Position numbers and translations under genes: made by a program
Shown: positions 53,155-63,006 of the stretch, in pieces
Numbering within the stretch: position 1 is the stretch's first letter
Layout of the letters: each line of letters starts with the position of its first letter
The notes under the pieces: generated by a model
The model's input: the letters and a program-made list of their open reading frames with translations, nothing else
The model's database searches: none
Told to the model about the DNA's origin: nothing
NCBI GenBank assembly: GCA_963735955.1
Contig: CAVTND010000024.1
Location: 26,239-90,238, forward strand
DNA from: CAVTND01 sp963735955
GTDB taxonomy: Bacteria > Pseudomonadota > Gammaproteobacteria > Burkholderiales > Burkholderiaceae_F
Reading direction: 5' to 3'
Length of the DNA stretch: 64,000 bases

Positions 53155-55151
53155 GTGCGTTTTGGCGGGTGGGCGCGCATCCTGGTCATGGCCATCACCT
53201 GGGGCGCAGCGAACACCGCGTTTGGCTGGATCTACCCGGAGCACCGCGACATCGCAGTGCTCGCCGTTCAGGGACTCGACGCCGAACGCAGGGCCGAGTT
53301 CGATCGCCTTTGGCAGGAGGCGCGAGCCGGTGACCCGCAGCGCATGTGCGCGATGGTGGCCGACTCCGAGCAGGGGGTTACGCCGGCGTGCATCGACTGG
53401 GCGGCACTCTCGGGCATCGCCGGCGATCATTCCTGCTCGAGCGCGGAGATGCTCGAGACGGTTCGCAAATCGGACTGGATTCTCGTCGTTGCGGATGTTG
53501 CCGCCCAGCTCAAGGTGGATCTCGCGCGGATTCCGGTGACCGCGCCGTCGGAGCAGGTCGAGCCCGCCGCCCGCATCATTGCCGACGCCCAGCGGCGCCT
53601 CGCCGACGAGGCGAGTCGCGCAAAGCGCCAGAACGCGCAGCGCACCGCCGACACGCGGATGCAGCGCGCGGACCCGCAGTACGCGACGCGCGCGGATGCC
53701 AACCTCGCCCATTTCCTTCTTCCGCGCCCCGACACCAATCTCGATCCGATCGACTATGGAACACTGGCACTGAAGCCCGGGTCCGCTCTGAACGCAGTCG
53801 GCGTCTATGCCTGGTTTCACATCAGCGCGATGGAGAAGGCGAGCCGACTCGCCAACGAGCGGCTTTCGCCCGAGGAGCGGCGCGCGCTGGTGCGCGCGAT
53901 GCTGTTCGACGAGGCGTTCGCGCTGCACTTTCTGGAAGACGTCTTTGCGGCCGGTCACGTCGCGGGCAGCTGGGGCGACGTGTCGCAGCGCAAGGGCACG
54001 CACGACTTCTACAACCAGAACGGGCTCGAGGTGTTCACGTGGAAGGGGCGCGAACGAACGATCGTGCTGATGGGCGATGCGCACATGCGCCCGCAGGACG
54101 CCGCGCTCGCCGCCGAGTCCGTGCGCAAGAGCATCGCGCAGGTGCTCGATGCCGCCGCCGGGCGGTCCCGCGGCTACAGCATCCCGCCCGCTGCCACCGC
54201 GGCGGCGAAGCCGGACGACTTCGACGTCTGCAAGAGCGTTACCTTTCCCGACCGTGGCGCCGGCCTCGGCACCGGCCGCGGGCAATACGGACAGGTTCTC
54301 GTGGAAGTGCTGCTGGACACACCCGTGCCGGCGCTGGGTCCCGGCCTGGGCGCGCTCCCGCGCGCGCGCAGCGAGGTGGGCGCCGTTCATGGGACTCGCC
54401 GCGTCGATCACCGGGCGCGGCGTGAACGGCGGCTTCGAAGCCTCGCAGAACGAAAACGGCTTCATTGCCGGGCTCGACCTCGGGTTTCGCGTCGGATTGG
54501 GACTGGAGGGGGCGCTGGGCGATGCGGGGGATGGACTCGCCTTTCTGCAGGTCGGCCTCGCCGCCGATGGGCCCTCGACGAACAAGATCTCCGACACAGG
54601 ACTGGGAACGCTCGGAGGGAGCCTGAGCGCTGCGATCCCGGCGCGCTCGGGCCTGTCGACGCGGATCCGGATGCCCTATTACCTCATTCCCGGCGACCTC
54701 CTGTTGCTGTCGCCGATGTACTTCTTCAACCCCGAGAAGTACACGCAGCTCGCCGTCACCGCCAGTAACGGCGGCCTCTTGCGGCTGGCAACAGGGCTTG
54801 GCCACGCGCTTCGGCCGATTCCAGTTCGTGCTGGGGCGCGAGCTCGGCGTGACCTTCTATGGGCTATGGGGCGACCCACAGCTGGTCGCGCCGCCTGCTC
54901 CCCCCGCCGCCGTCGGGCGCGTGGTCAACTTCAAGTCGACGTACTTCGACCTGCCGATCCTCGAGTACCGTCCCTACCGCGCGTTCTCCGCAAACCAGAG
55001 CTCGACCGTCTTGTTCCAGCTGTTCGCCGGCGCGGACGTGCCTTACGGCGAATCGGTGGTCACTCCGATCGGCGCCCCGCCACCCAGTCTGCGCACGGTC
55101 TGGTCGGTCGGCGTGCGCATGACCTTCGACTGGAGGTATTACTGGCAATGA
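53155..55151 (+). CDS. Secreted zinc phospholipase C/P1-nuclease-like protein with C-terminal beta-rich domain (two frameshifts)
   Basis: A protein of about 664 residues from GTG 53155. The signal peptide 'ARILVMAITWGAANTAFG' would leave a mature N-terminus WIYPEHRDIA. Trp1 and His6 match the zinc-binding N-terminus of P1 nuclease (Trp1, His6) and fit the phospholipase C family. More histidine/aspartate motifs follow: 'AVGVYAWFHISAMEKASRLA', 'ALHFLEDVFAAGHVAGSWGD' and 'GTHDFYNQNGLE'. After about 400 residues a beta-rich, possibly outer-membrane region begins ('GVNGGFEASQNENGFIAGLD', 'YYLIPGDLLLLSPMYFFNPE', ending 'WSVGVRMTFDWRYYWQ'). +1 bases near 54385 and 54810 break the frame. Its stop overlaps the next ATG. 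Confidence 0.65.
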
Positions 55152-56412
55152 CGACACTGACACGGGATCCGCGATCGGCCGCGAAGCCGAACTCCGAGAC
55201 GCCCGCACGACACCTCGGGACGCTGGTGCGAGCCATGGAGCCTGCTGGCCTCATTGCTGATGGCGGGTGTGGCCGCGGGCTGTGCGACCCCGCCGTTGAA
55301 TCCCTACTCTGTCGATACGCCGCCGCTTGTCCTTGTGCCTGCCGCACAGGCGGGCGTTCAAGACAAGCGGGCCCGGTTTCGCGAAATCTTCTGCGCGGTC
55401 CTTGAGGCGCGCAAGACCGAGCTGCCCGACTATCGGCCGTGCGACGAAGCGCTCACGCGGGTAGGCGTCGAGCCTGCCGGCGCCGCCACGCCGGTCAATC
55501 TGGCGCCGTCGCGCCGGCGGCTCGTTGCCGTGCTGGTGGCGGGATTCGGATACGACTGCTTTGCGAATCTGGCTCGAGGCGCCCGGCACGACCGTGGAGC
55601 ACTTGCGCCGACAGGGCTATGACCTCTCGCTGATCGGCGTCGAAGGTCTTTCGAGCACGACCCGCAACGCGCGGCTGATCCGCGATGCCCTGATGGCGCT
55701 GCCGGCGGAGTCCGGTCCGCCGCGCACCGTGCTCGTCGGGTATTCGAAGGGTTCGAACGATATTCTCGAAGCCCTCGTGGCCTACCCGGAGATTCGAGCG
55801 CGCGTGGCGGCGTTCGTGAGCATGGCCGGCACGATCGGAGGCTCGCCGCTCGCCAACGACTCCGACCAGGACATGGCCGAGTTGCTGACGCGCTTCCCCG
55901 GCTCCAAGTGCACTCCGGGCGACCGAGGCGCGGTGGCGAGCCTGCGGCCCGAGACGCGGCAGCGGTGGCTGGCCGCGAATCCGCTGCCGAAGGAGTTGCG
56001 GTACTACTCGGTCGTCACCTTTCCGCAGCCGGAGCGGATCTCGTCGATCCTGAAGCAGGGATATGACAAGCTCGGCCGCGTCGATGCGCGCAACGACAGT
56101 CAGGCGATCTTCTACGACCAGGTGGTCCCGGGAAGCACGCTGGTCGCCTATCTCAATGCCGACCACTGGGCGGTCGCCGTGCCGATCGCGCGCACGCACA
56201 CGACGATCGCGGCGATGTTCGTGACGCAGAACGCCTATCCGCGGGAAGCGCTCGCGGAAGCCGTGTTGCGTTTCGTCGAGGAGGATCTCGAGATATCGCA
56301 GCGACCAGCCGCGCAAAGCTCGGCACCTCCGACGTCGACGTCTGCGCGGCCCGCGTCCGCTGAAGGAGCTATCTGCAAACCTGCTTTCGACGACCGAGTA
56401 ACTGGAGATTGA
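55148..56412 (+). CDS. Predicted alpha/beta-hydrolase lipoprotein (two frameshifts)
   Basis: A protein of about 420 residues starting ATG 55148 (MTTLTRDPRSAAKPNSETPA). After a +1 base near 55235 comes a signal segment with lipobox, 'LLASLLMAGVAAGCATPP'. 'RRRLVAVLVAGFGYDCFAN' leads to a second shift near 55565. 'APGTTVEHLRRQGYDLSLIG', the nucleophile elbow 'VLVGYSKGSNDILEALVAYP' and a likely catalytic histidine in 'VAYLNADHWAVAVPIARTHT' follow. It overlaps the phospholipase-like gene by four bases, so the pair is translationally coupled. The substrate is unknown; a lipid-related role is inferred only from the partner. Confidence 0.68.
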
Positions 56413-56490
56413 GATTGCGATCACGAAGGTCGTCGTCGACGTTGAAAGCGGTGTTGAGCGCGTCGAGATTATCTCGGACCTGTAGCGTGT

Positions 56491-57351
56491 TCATAAGCGC
56501 CTTGAGCCATCCGGCTCCTTCACGGTAATGCGCCACAGCGTGCGCGCATCATCCGGATCGATCAGCGTGGCCGAGTGCAGCAGCGACGCGTTGTCCCAGA
56601 TCACCAGGTCGCCGACGCCGTACTTGAGCCGATAAACGTACTTCGGCTGAGTCGCGTGCGTCTTCAGCTCGTCGAGCAGCGCGATCGCCTCGTCGTCGGG
56701 CATGCCTTCGATGCCGAACGAACTGCCGGACACCGCATACAGCGCCTTGCGGCCGGTCACCGGATGCGGGCGCGACGATCCGATGCCTGCACCCAGTTCA
56801 GCCGGTTCTTCTGCTCGTCGGTCAGGACCGACGCGACGGTGCGCGACGCTTCGTTCAGATCGTCGCGATTGCCGTAGTGATGCAGCCCGACCAGATTCTC
56901 GATGCGTGCCTTCATCGCCGCCGGCAGATCGTCGTAGGCCGCGTACTGATTGGCGAACAGCGTGTCGCCGCCGACCTTCGGCACGACGATCGAGTACAGC
57001 ATCGTGCAGCGCGCGGGCACGTCGAGATACGAGTAGTCGGTGTGGAAGTAGGTGCCGGCGTCCGCGAGGCCGGTCGGCTGGCCGTCCTTGACGACGTTCG
57101 ACAGGATCAGGATGTCGGCGACAGTCGGGATGATGGAACTGATCGATCACGTGCGGCTCGGGCGGACCGAAGCGTCGCGCAAAGGCGTGGAACTGCGCAG
57201 GCGTCAGGCGCTGGCCGCGCAGTACCAGCACCTGGCCGGCGAAGAACGCGTGCTCGATCTCCTTGAACGCGGCGTCGCTCAGCGGTGCGGCCAGATCGAC
57301 GCCGGTCGCCTCGAGGCCGAAGTCCGGATGCAGCTTCGACAGCGCGAGCAT
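56491..57351 (-). CDS. TauD/TfdA family 2-oxoglutarate-dependent dioxygenase (two frameshifts)
   Basis: A protein of about 286 residues. It starts 'MLALSKLHPDFGLEATGVDL' and has 'AFFAGQVLVLRGQRLTPAQF' and 'FGPPEPHVIDQFHHP'. In a shifted frame 'GTYFHTDYSYLDVPARCTML' holds the HxD iron ligands, then 'PKVGGDTLFANQYAAYDDLP' and 'LVGLHHYGNRDDLNEASRTV'. It shifts back to 'SSRPHPVTGRKALYAVSGSS' and 'WDNASLLHSATLIDPDDART', with the distal His and Arg. A +1 and a -1 restore the frame. It is the last gene of the uronate/TRAP operon, 12 bases after the SDR. Its substrate is unknown. Confidence 0.83.
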   Translation of the reverse strand: MLALSKLHPDFGLEATGVDLAAPLSDAAFKEIEHAFFAGQVLVLRGQRLTPAQFHAFARRFGPPEPHVIDQFHHPDCRRHPDPVERRQGRPADRPRGRRHLLPHRLLVSRRARALHDAVLDRRAEGRRRHAVRQSVRGLRRSAGGDEGTHRESGRAASLRQSRRSERSVAHRRVGPDRRAEEPAELGAGIGSSRPHPVTGRKALYAVSGSSFGIEGMPDDEAIALLDELKTHATQPKYVYRLKYGVGDLVIWDNASLLHSATLIDPDDARTLWRITVKEPDGSRRL

Positions 57352-57363
57352 CAAAGCCCCGCG

Positions 57364-58133
57364 TTAAAGCCCGTTCGCGAGGAATCCACCGTCCACGGCA
57401 ATGGTGGCGCCGGTGGTGTAGCCCGCCGCAGGCGACGCGAGGTACACCGCGGCGCCGACGAGTTCGGACAACTTGCCGAATCGCCCCATCGGCGTGCGCG
57501 CGATCGCGAGTGCCTTGCGCGCGTCGGACATCTTCTTCTCGTTCGAGCGGCGTCATGAAGAAGCCCGGCGCGATGGCGTTGACGCGCACGCCGCTGTTCG
57601 CCCATTCGGCCGCGAGCGACTGCGTCAGCGACACGACCGCCCACTTCGTCATCCCGTAGACGCTGCTGCCGGGCCAGCCGCGAAACGACGACAGCGATCC
57701 GATGTTGACGATGCTGCCGCTCTTGCGTTCGACCATGCGGCGGCCGAACTCGGTGCAGGCCCAGAACACGCCGTCGACGTTGGTGCGCATCACCAGCGCA
57801 TACTCGGTCTCGATGAAGTCGAGTGCCGGCTTGATGACCGTCGTGCCTTGCGCGTTGAGCAGGATGTCGATCGGACCCTGCTCGCGCCAGACGTGGTCGG
57901 CAAAGCGGCGCATGTCGGCCGGATCGGTGGCGTCGACCGGGTAGCCGACGCTCCGCGGATCCTTCTCCTTCAGCCTGGCCACGCTGTTGCGCGATCTTCT
58001 CGGCATCGCGGCTCGCGACCACGACGCGCGCGCCGGCGGCCTGAAACCCCTGCGCGATCTCGAACCCGATCCCGCTGGTGCCGCCGATCACGAGCGCGGT
58101 GCGACCGCCGAGACTGAAGTCCGCGCCGCTCAT
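57364..58133 (-). CDS. Short-chain dehydrogenase/reductase (frameshifts)
   Basis: An SDR of about 256 residues. From ATG 58133: 'SLGGRTALVIGGTSGIGFEI' (cofactor loop TGxxxGxG-like, here GGTSGIG) and 'VVVASRDAEKIAQQ'. In another frame come 'YPVDATDPADMRRFADHVWR', 'DILLNAQGTTVIKPALDFIE' (NAQG instead of NNAG), 'SIVNIGSLSSFRGWPGSSVY' (Ser), 'YGMTKWAVVSLTQSLAAEWA' (YxxxK) and 'INAIAPGFF'-type sequence. It ends AGYTTGATIAVDGGFLANGL at 57364. ATG overlaps the dctM stop. It is probably a sugar-acid or hydroxy-acid oxidoreductase by context. Confidence 0.82.
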
Positions 58134-59454
58134 TTGAGGAACTCCGGCGAAATGAGCTTCGGCAGGAACAGGATGATTTCCGGGAACACGATCGTCAGCG
58201 CGAGCACTGCGAGCATCGGTAGCAGCATGATCACCACGTCCTTCAGTACGTACACCATTCGCACCTTGGCAATGGCGCAGGAAATCATCAGGCACAGCCC
58301 GTAGGGCGGCGTCACCAGCCCGAACGCGAGCGAGACGATGCCGATCATCGCGAAGTGCACCGGGTCCATGTGGACCGCGCGCGCCAGCGGCTCGAGGATC
58401 GTGCCGACGATGATGATCGCCGGAATCGCGTCGAGGAAGCAGCCGACGACGAGAAAGCAGAAGGCGATGAAGAAGCCGGTCTCGGTGATGCCCATTCCCC
58501 ACGCCCCAACGCCCGGCGAGCAGCGCCTTCGGAATCTGGTAGTACGCGAGCAGCCAGCCGAACGCGCTCGCGGTGCCGACGCAGAAGAGCGCCACGGCCG
58601 CGAGCCTCGCCGGTGTCGAGCAGCGCGCCGTGCAGTTGCCTGCCGCTCATCTCGCGATAGAAGAAGATCGACAGCGCGCCGGCATACAGCACCGCGATCG
58701 CGGCGGACTCGGTCGCGGTGAACCAGCCGAAGATCTTGCCGCCGATGATGATGACCGGCGTCATCAGCGCGGGAACCGAGATCGCAATCGCGGTGATCAC
58801 TTCCTTGAGCGTGGAGCGCGGATACTTCGGATAGTTGCGCAGCTTCGCGTAGACGTGCACGGTCGCCATCTGCACGAAACCGAGCAGCAGCCCCGGAATG
58901 ATTCCCGCGAGAAACAGCGCGCCGATCGATACGGTCAGCGTTCCGCCCCAGACGATCATCAGGATCGACGGCGGGATGATGACCGCGAGCACGGCCGACA
59001 CCGCGGTGATCGCCACCGAGAACGACAGGTCGTAGCCTTCTTTTACCTGCGCTTCGATGAAGAGCTTGCTCTGGCTCGCGGCATCCGCCGTCGACGAACC
59101 CGATATGCCCGCGAAGAAGATCGACAGCACCACGTTGACCTGCGCGAGTCCGCCGGGCAGGTGCCCTACCAGGTCGCGCGACAATCTGACCAGGCGGTCT
59201 GTGATGCCGCCCGCGTTCATCAGGTTCGCCGTCAGCAGGAAAAATGGCACCGCGAGCAGGATGAACGAGTTGTACGACTTGAACGTCTGGTTGAACAGCA
59301 CGAGCGGCGACAGGCGCGGCTCGATGACCAGGATCGGAAGGCAGGCGAGGCCGAGCGCGAAAGCGATCGGCACGCGCAGCGCCATCAGGCTGAAGAAGAC
59401 GCCGAACAGGATCAACGCGGCGATCGCCGGCGACAGAACGCCGGCGCTGCTCAC
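58130..59454 (-). CDS. TRAP transporter large permease DctM (frameshifts)
   Basis: The 12-helix ion-coupled permease of a TRAP transporter. From GTG 59454: 'SPAIAALILFGVFFSLMALR', 'NSFILLAVPFFLLTANLMNA' (TRAP signature), 'VLSIFFAGISGSSTADAASQ' and 'VLAVIIPPSILMIVWGGTLT'. Indels between about 58620 and 58490 shift the frame before 'GITETGFFIAFCFLVVGCFL', 'AMIGIVSLAFGLVTPPYGLC' and 'IVFPEIILFLPKLISPEFLK'. It overlaps dctQ by four bases (GTGA) and the SDR by four. The spans add to about 440 residues, normal for DctM. Confidence 0.92.
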
Positions 59455-59933
59455 GGCCGCTCCCCGGACAGCAGCACGCGCAGGTCGGCGCGGAATTTCT
59501 CGCCCAGGAACAGCAGCCACGTGAAGCCGGCCAGCGGCCACGCGACAAAGATGAACGGCATCGGCAGCTCGGCGAGCTCGGAGTTCTGGTTCCAGCCGAA
59601 CTGAACGAACTGGATGCCGTACCAGAGGAACACCAGCGCCAGCACCAGCACGAACACGTTCGAGACCACGCGCAGCAGCGCGTTGGCGCGCGGCGCGAGC
59701 TCGGGCCAGAGGTCGACGTCGAAATGCGCGCTGTCGCGGATGCCGACCATCGCGCCGATCATGATCATCCAGATGAAGAAAAAACGCGCCATCTCCTCGG
59801 TCCAGATGTACGACGGGATCAGCGCCGTCAGGCGGGAGAAGATCTGCAGGCTCACCGGCACGATCAGGATCGCCACGGTGGCGACCAGCAGCCAGTTCAG
59901 GAGCCGGTAGTAGCCGTCGATGAATTTGCGCAT
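59451..59933 (-). CDS. TRAP transporter small permease DctQ
   Basis: A 160-residue four-helix subunit. 'MRKFIDGYYRLLNWLLVATV', 'IWTEEMARFFFIWMIMIGAM' (the conserved EE-x-R-F-x-F-IW motif) and 'VGIRDSAHFDVDLWPELAPR' are typical. 'PFIFVAWPLAGFTWLLFLGE' is the last helix. ATG 59933 is the family start; upstream in-frame codons run into the terminator after dctP. It couples to dctM. Confidence 0.93.
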   Translation of the reverse strand: MRKFIDGYYRLLNWLLVATVAILIVPVSLQIFSRLTALIPSYIWTEEMARFFFIWMIMIGAMVGIRDSAHFDVDLWPELAPRANALLRVVSNVFVLVLALVFLWYGIQFVQFGWNQNSELAELPMPFIFVAWPLAGFTWLLFLGEKFRADLRVLLSGERP

Positions 59934-59960
59934 GCGTATTGCGGAAGCGATCAGGCAGGC

Positions 59961-59999
59961 AAAAAAAGACCGGCGCAAGGACTGGAACCCTGCGCCGGC
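59961..59999 (-). terminator. Intra-operon terminator between dctP and dctQ
   Basis: On the minus strand CCGGCGCAGG pairs with CCTTGCGCCGG (one small mismatch region), followed by TCTTTTTTT. It lies 18 bases after dctP and 27 bases before dctQ. Such a partial terminator would give more binding protein than permease, a common stoichiometry control. Confidence 0.8.
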
Positions 60000-60017
60000 C
60001 CTCTGATGACGAGCGCG

Positions 60018-60995
60018 CTACATCGCGTTGATCTTGTTGTAGATCTCGGTCGCGCCGATTTCCTTCGCGTAGTCCGCCATCACCGGATCAGCGAGCTTCT
60101 TCATCTGCGCCCGGTCGGCGAACGGAATGCGCTTGAGCTTCCCGGCCTTCTCCATCGCGACCAGCTTCTCCTCGTCTGCGCCCGATTCGATCTGGCGGCC
60201 GAAGACGCCCGCTTCCTTGCCGGCCTTGACGATCGCGGCCTGCAGGTCGGGCGGCAGCTTCTTGAAGGTCTTGGCCGAGAAGCAGATCGGGCGGATCGTG
60301 ATCGCGTGCTGCGTCATGTTCAGGTTGGGCCCGACTTCATAGAACTTCATCGCCTCCACGCCCGCGGCCTCGTTCTCGCCGGCCTGGATCACACCGTTCT
60401 GGATCGCGTTGTAGACCTCGTCGTAGGCGATCACCGTCGGCGCCATACCGATTGCCGAAAAGGTCTTGCTCCAGATTGGCGCACCCTGCACGCGGACTTT
60501 GAGCCCCTTCATTTCGGTCAGGTTGTGCACCGGCTTGTTGGCGAAGATGTTGCGGGTACCGCCGCCGGCGAAGCCGATCAGCATCACGTCGCCCTTGGCG
60601 GCCACTTCGTCGGCGATGGGCTTCAGCGTGTCGGCATCGAGCACCTTGTTCCAGTGGTTCAGGTCGCGGAACAGGAACGGGGCGTCGATGAACGGTGCCG
60701 CCTTGGAGAAGGTCGACATGTGCGCGGGCGAAACGATCGCGTAGTCGACCGAGATGCCCTGGTTCATGTACGCGAAGTAGTCCTTCTCGAGTCCCAGTTC
60801 GCTGTTCTTGTGCAGCACGAAGTTGACCGGCTTGCCGTAGTACTTGACCGTCAGCTCCTGGAACTTCTCCAGCGCGCGCGTGAACGCGTGTCCGTCGTTG
60901 AACTGAACCGCGCCGTGCAGGGTGATCGGCTGCTGCGCACCAATAGGGAGCGCTATGGCTGCAGCAGCCGCGACGACAAGATCTCTGCGCTTCAT
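60018..60995 (-). CDS. TRAP transporter substrate-binding protein DctP
   Basis: A 325-residue periplasmic binding protein. It has a short signal peptide (RRDLVVAAAAAIALPIGAQ). 'ADEVAAKGDVMLIGFAGGGT' and 'LTEMKGLKVRVQGAPIWSKT' flank the conserved carboxylate-binding arginine (KGLKVRVQ). 'AYDEVYNAIQNGVIQAGENE' is the DctP signature. Location between galactarolactone isomerase and the permeases suggests a uronate or aldarate ligand. Many DctP proteins bind such acids, but the ligand is inferred. The 264 bases upstream to the isomerase gene show no coding feature. Confidence 0.92.
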   Translation of the reverse strand: MKRRDLVVAAAAAIALPIGAQQPITLHGAVQFNDGHAFTRALEKFQELTVKYYGKPVNFVLHKNSELGLEKDYFAYMNQGISVDYAIVSPAHMSTFSKAAPFIDAPFLFRDLNHWNKVLDADTLKPIADEVAAKGDVMLIGFAGGGTRNIFANKPVHNLTEMKGLKVRVQGAPIWSKTFSAIGMAPTVIAYDEVYNAIQNGVIQAGENEAAGVEAMKFYEVGPNLNMTQHAITIRPICFSAKTFKKLPPDLQAAIVKAGKEAGVFGRQIESGADEEKLVAMEKAGKLKRIPFADRAQMKKLADPVMADYAKEIGATEIYNKINAM

Positions 60996-61259
60996 GAGTT
61001 GTCTCCTTTGTGGACGGCAATACGCTTTCCGGTGCGCGGATTTCTGGGATCTACGTCGCCGAAGCGGCAGGCATTGTTGCAGATAACCGGGCTGTCGCGG
61101 CGGTATTTCAGGCGGCACGCACGTGCACATCGCCGGCTGCTTTAGTTCATGCGGTTCGGCGGGCGCGCGGGCCTGAAGTTTCGACGACCCGCACCCGACC
61201 TTCAATGGGTGCCGGTCGCTCCGCGGTACGCCGGGCGGGCCCTGTTCGGCCCACAAAGT

Positions 61260-62096
61260 TCAGCGAAAGCCGTAGAGCTCGGCAGGGTTGTCGATCAGGA
61301 TCCTGCTGCGCACGGTCTCATCCGGCGCCCAATCGAGCAACAGGTCAAGCAGATCGGCGTCGTCAGGTGGGTTCTCGCGGGGCGCCGAGGGATGAGGCCA
61401 GTTGCTGGCCCAGAGCATGCGCTCGGGTGCGTGCCTCACCAGCGCACGGGCCAGACGGCTGACGTCCTCGTACTTCGGCGCGCCGGTCTTTGACACTTCA
61501 TACGGCGCGGAAAGCTTGACCCAGCAACGTCCGGTATCGAGCAGGCGCAGCAGCGATTTGAACGCGTCGTCCTCCGGAGTGACCGGTTCAAGGTACTTGC
61601 CGACGTGATCGATGACAAACCTGCCGGGAAGACTTCTGATCGCGCTTTCCCATTGCGGGAGCTCACGACCATCGAGCTGGATGTTGGCGTGCCAGCCGAA
61701 CGGATGGACCCTCGACATCACATCGCGCATCCGATCGAACCCGACTGCGCCCCACGGGAGCTGGAAAATGCGCTGCGCGACGATGCCGCCCTGCGTCAGC
61801 CGCTCGATCTCGGCATCGGACACGCCTGGCTTGACGACGCCCACGCCTTTGGCGCCGGGACTGAGCGCGCGAATCGCGCCCAGCGTGACGCGGTTGTCGT
61901 CCTGGTAGGCGTTTGGCTGCACCACGATCACGCGCGACAGGCCGAGCCGCTGCTGCATCTCGCGATACTGTTCTGCGCGGAAGTCTCCCGGCAGCGGCGG
62001 GCCGCCTGCAGCGGGCGGCACTTCGGCCAGGTACACGTGCATGTGGGTATCGGTCGCGCCGGCGGGCAACTTCAGTGCGGGCTTGCGGGCACTCAT
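61260..62096 (-). CDS. gli: Amidohydrolase-family lactonase, D-galactarolactone isomerase-like
   Basis: A 278-residue TIM-barrel protein of the amidohydrolase 2 family. 'LPAGATDTHMHVYLAEVPPA' holds the HxH motif. 'LGLSRVIVVQPNAYQDDNRV', 'HANIQLDGRELPQWESAIRS', 'GRFVIDHVGKYLEPVTPEDD' and 'RMLWASNWPHPSAPRENPPD' follow. The 'QPNAYQDDN' and 'ASNWPHP' segments resemble galactarolactone isomerase/GLI and related dicarboxylate lactonases. ATG overlaps the udh stop (ATGA). With uronate dehydrogenase upstream, a role in processing aldaro-lactones is likely. Confidence 0.78.
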   Translation of the reverse strand: MSARKPALKLPAGATDTHMHVYLAEVPPAAGGPPLPGDFRAEQYREMQQRLGLSRVIVVQPNAYQDDNRVTLGAIRALSPGAKGVGVVKPGVSDAEIERLTQGGIVAQRIFQLPWGAVGFDRMRDVMSRVHPFGWHANIQLDGRELPQWESAIRSLPGRFVIDHVGKYLEPVTPEDDAFKSLLRLLDTGRCWVKLSAPYEVSKTGAPKYEDVSRLARALVRHAPERMLWASNWPHPSAPRENPPDDADLLDLLLDWAPDETVRSRILIDNPAELYGFR

Positions 62097-62928
62097 TTTC
62101 TTGCTCGCTTTCTTGCTGGCTTCTTCGGCAAGGGCGCAGGGTTCGGAACGCCCTCGACCACGGTGAAAATGCCGCCCTGATACTTTTCCGCCGTGGGATC
62201 GCCGTCCGACGGCTCGCGCGCCAGCACCTCCTTAGCGTAGCCCTCGGCATCGTCTTTCGGCTTGTAGCCGAGGCGATGCGCATTCGAGTTGTCGTACCAG
62301 CTGCGCGTGTTGCCCGACACTCCGTAGACGATTTCGAAGCCGATCGCCGGGTGCTCGATGCCGATGGTGACGAGTTGCGCGAGGTCGCGCGGCGAGATCC
62401 AGATCGAGAGCCGCCGCTTGTCAATGGGCACCGGATTCACATTGCCGATGCGTATGCAGAACAACGCCCATCGCGTACTTGTCGGCATACAAGGCTGCCG
62501 AGCGCTTCGCCGAAGACCTTGGACACGCCATAGCGGCCGTCGGGTTTCGGATAGACGCGGTGGTCGATGGTTTCGTCGCGTCGATAAAATCCTGTCGCGT
62601 GATTCGAGGTCGCGAAGATGAAGCGCCTGACGCCATTGCTGCGCGCGGCCTCGATCATGTTGTAGCAGCCAACGATGTTCGCGTTGAGGATCGCATCCCA
62701 CGGCCCTTCGACTGAATACCCGCCCAGATGCACGACCGCGTCAACGCCCTTCGTGATGCGAAGCGCGTCAGCCATTTGCGAGATGTCCGCGCGGGTGAAC
62801 CGCTCTTCCTTGTTGAGCTTCGTCAACGAACGAAGGTCAGAAACCCTCAGAACATATTTCCCCGCCAGTTCCCGCCGCAGATGCGTGCCGACGTCACCCG
62901 CGGCGCCGGTAATGAGGATGGTCTTCAT
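62093..62928 (-). CDS. udh: Uronate dehydrogenase-like NAD(P)-dependent SDR (two frameshifts)
   Basis: A protein of about 277 residues of the extended SDR family that oxidises galacturonate/glucuronate to aldaro-lactones. From ATG 62928: 'MKTILITGAAGDVGTHLRRE' (GxxGxxG), 'VDAVVHLGGYSVEGPWDAIL' and 'FIFATSNHATGFYRRDETID' (Ser). 'KPDGRYGVSKVFGEALG' has the YxxxK. +1 bases near 62500 and 62455 shift to 'ALYADKYAMGVVL', then 'CIRIGNVNPVPIDKRRLSIW' and 'FEIVYGVSGNTRSWYDNSNA'. The C-terminus has an unusual lysine/proline-rich tail (APLPKKPARKRARK). It is the first gene of the operon. Confidence 0.82.
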
Positions 62929-63006
62929 GAACAGACTCTAATGCGTTGAAGGGCTTCCGGTCGTAAGTTACACATGCTCGTTGAAAACGCGTAGTGTCAC
63001 CTGCAA

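Noticed and set aside
57107..58006. SDR-dioxygenase fusion protein
   Set aside because: The combined frame arises from indels. The SDR has a proper C-terminal GGFLANGL stop at 57364, and the dioxygenase has its own ATG at 57351.
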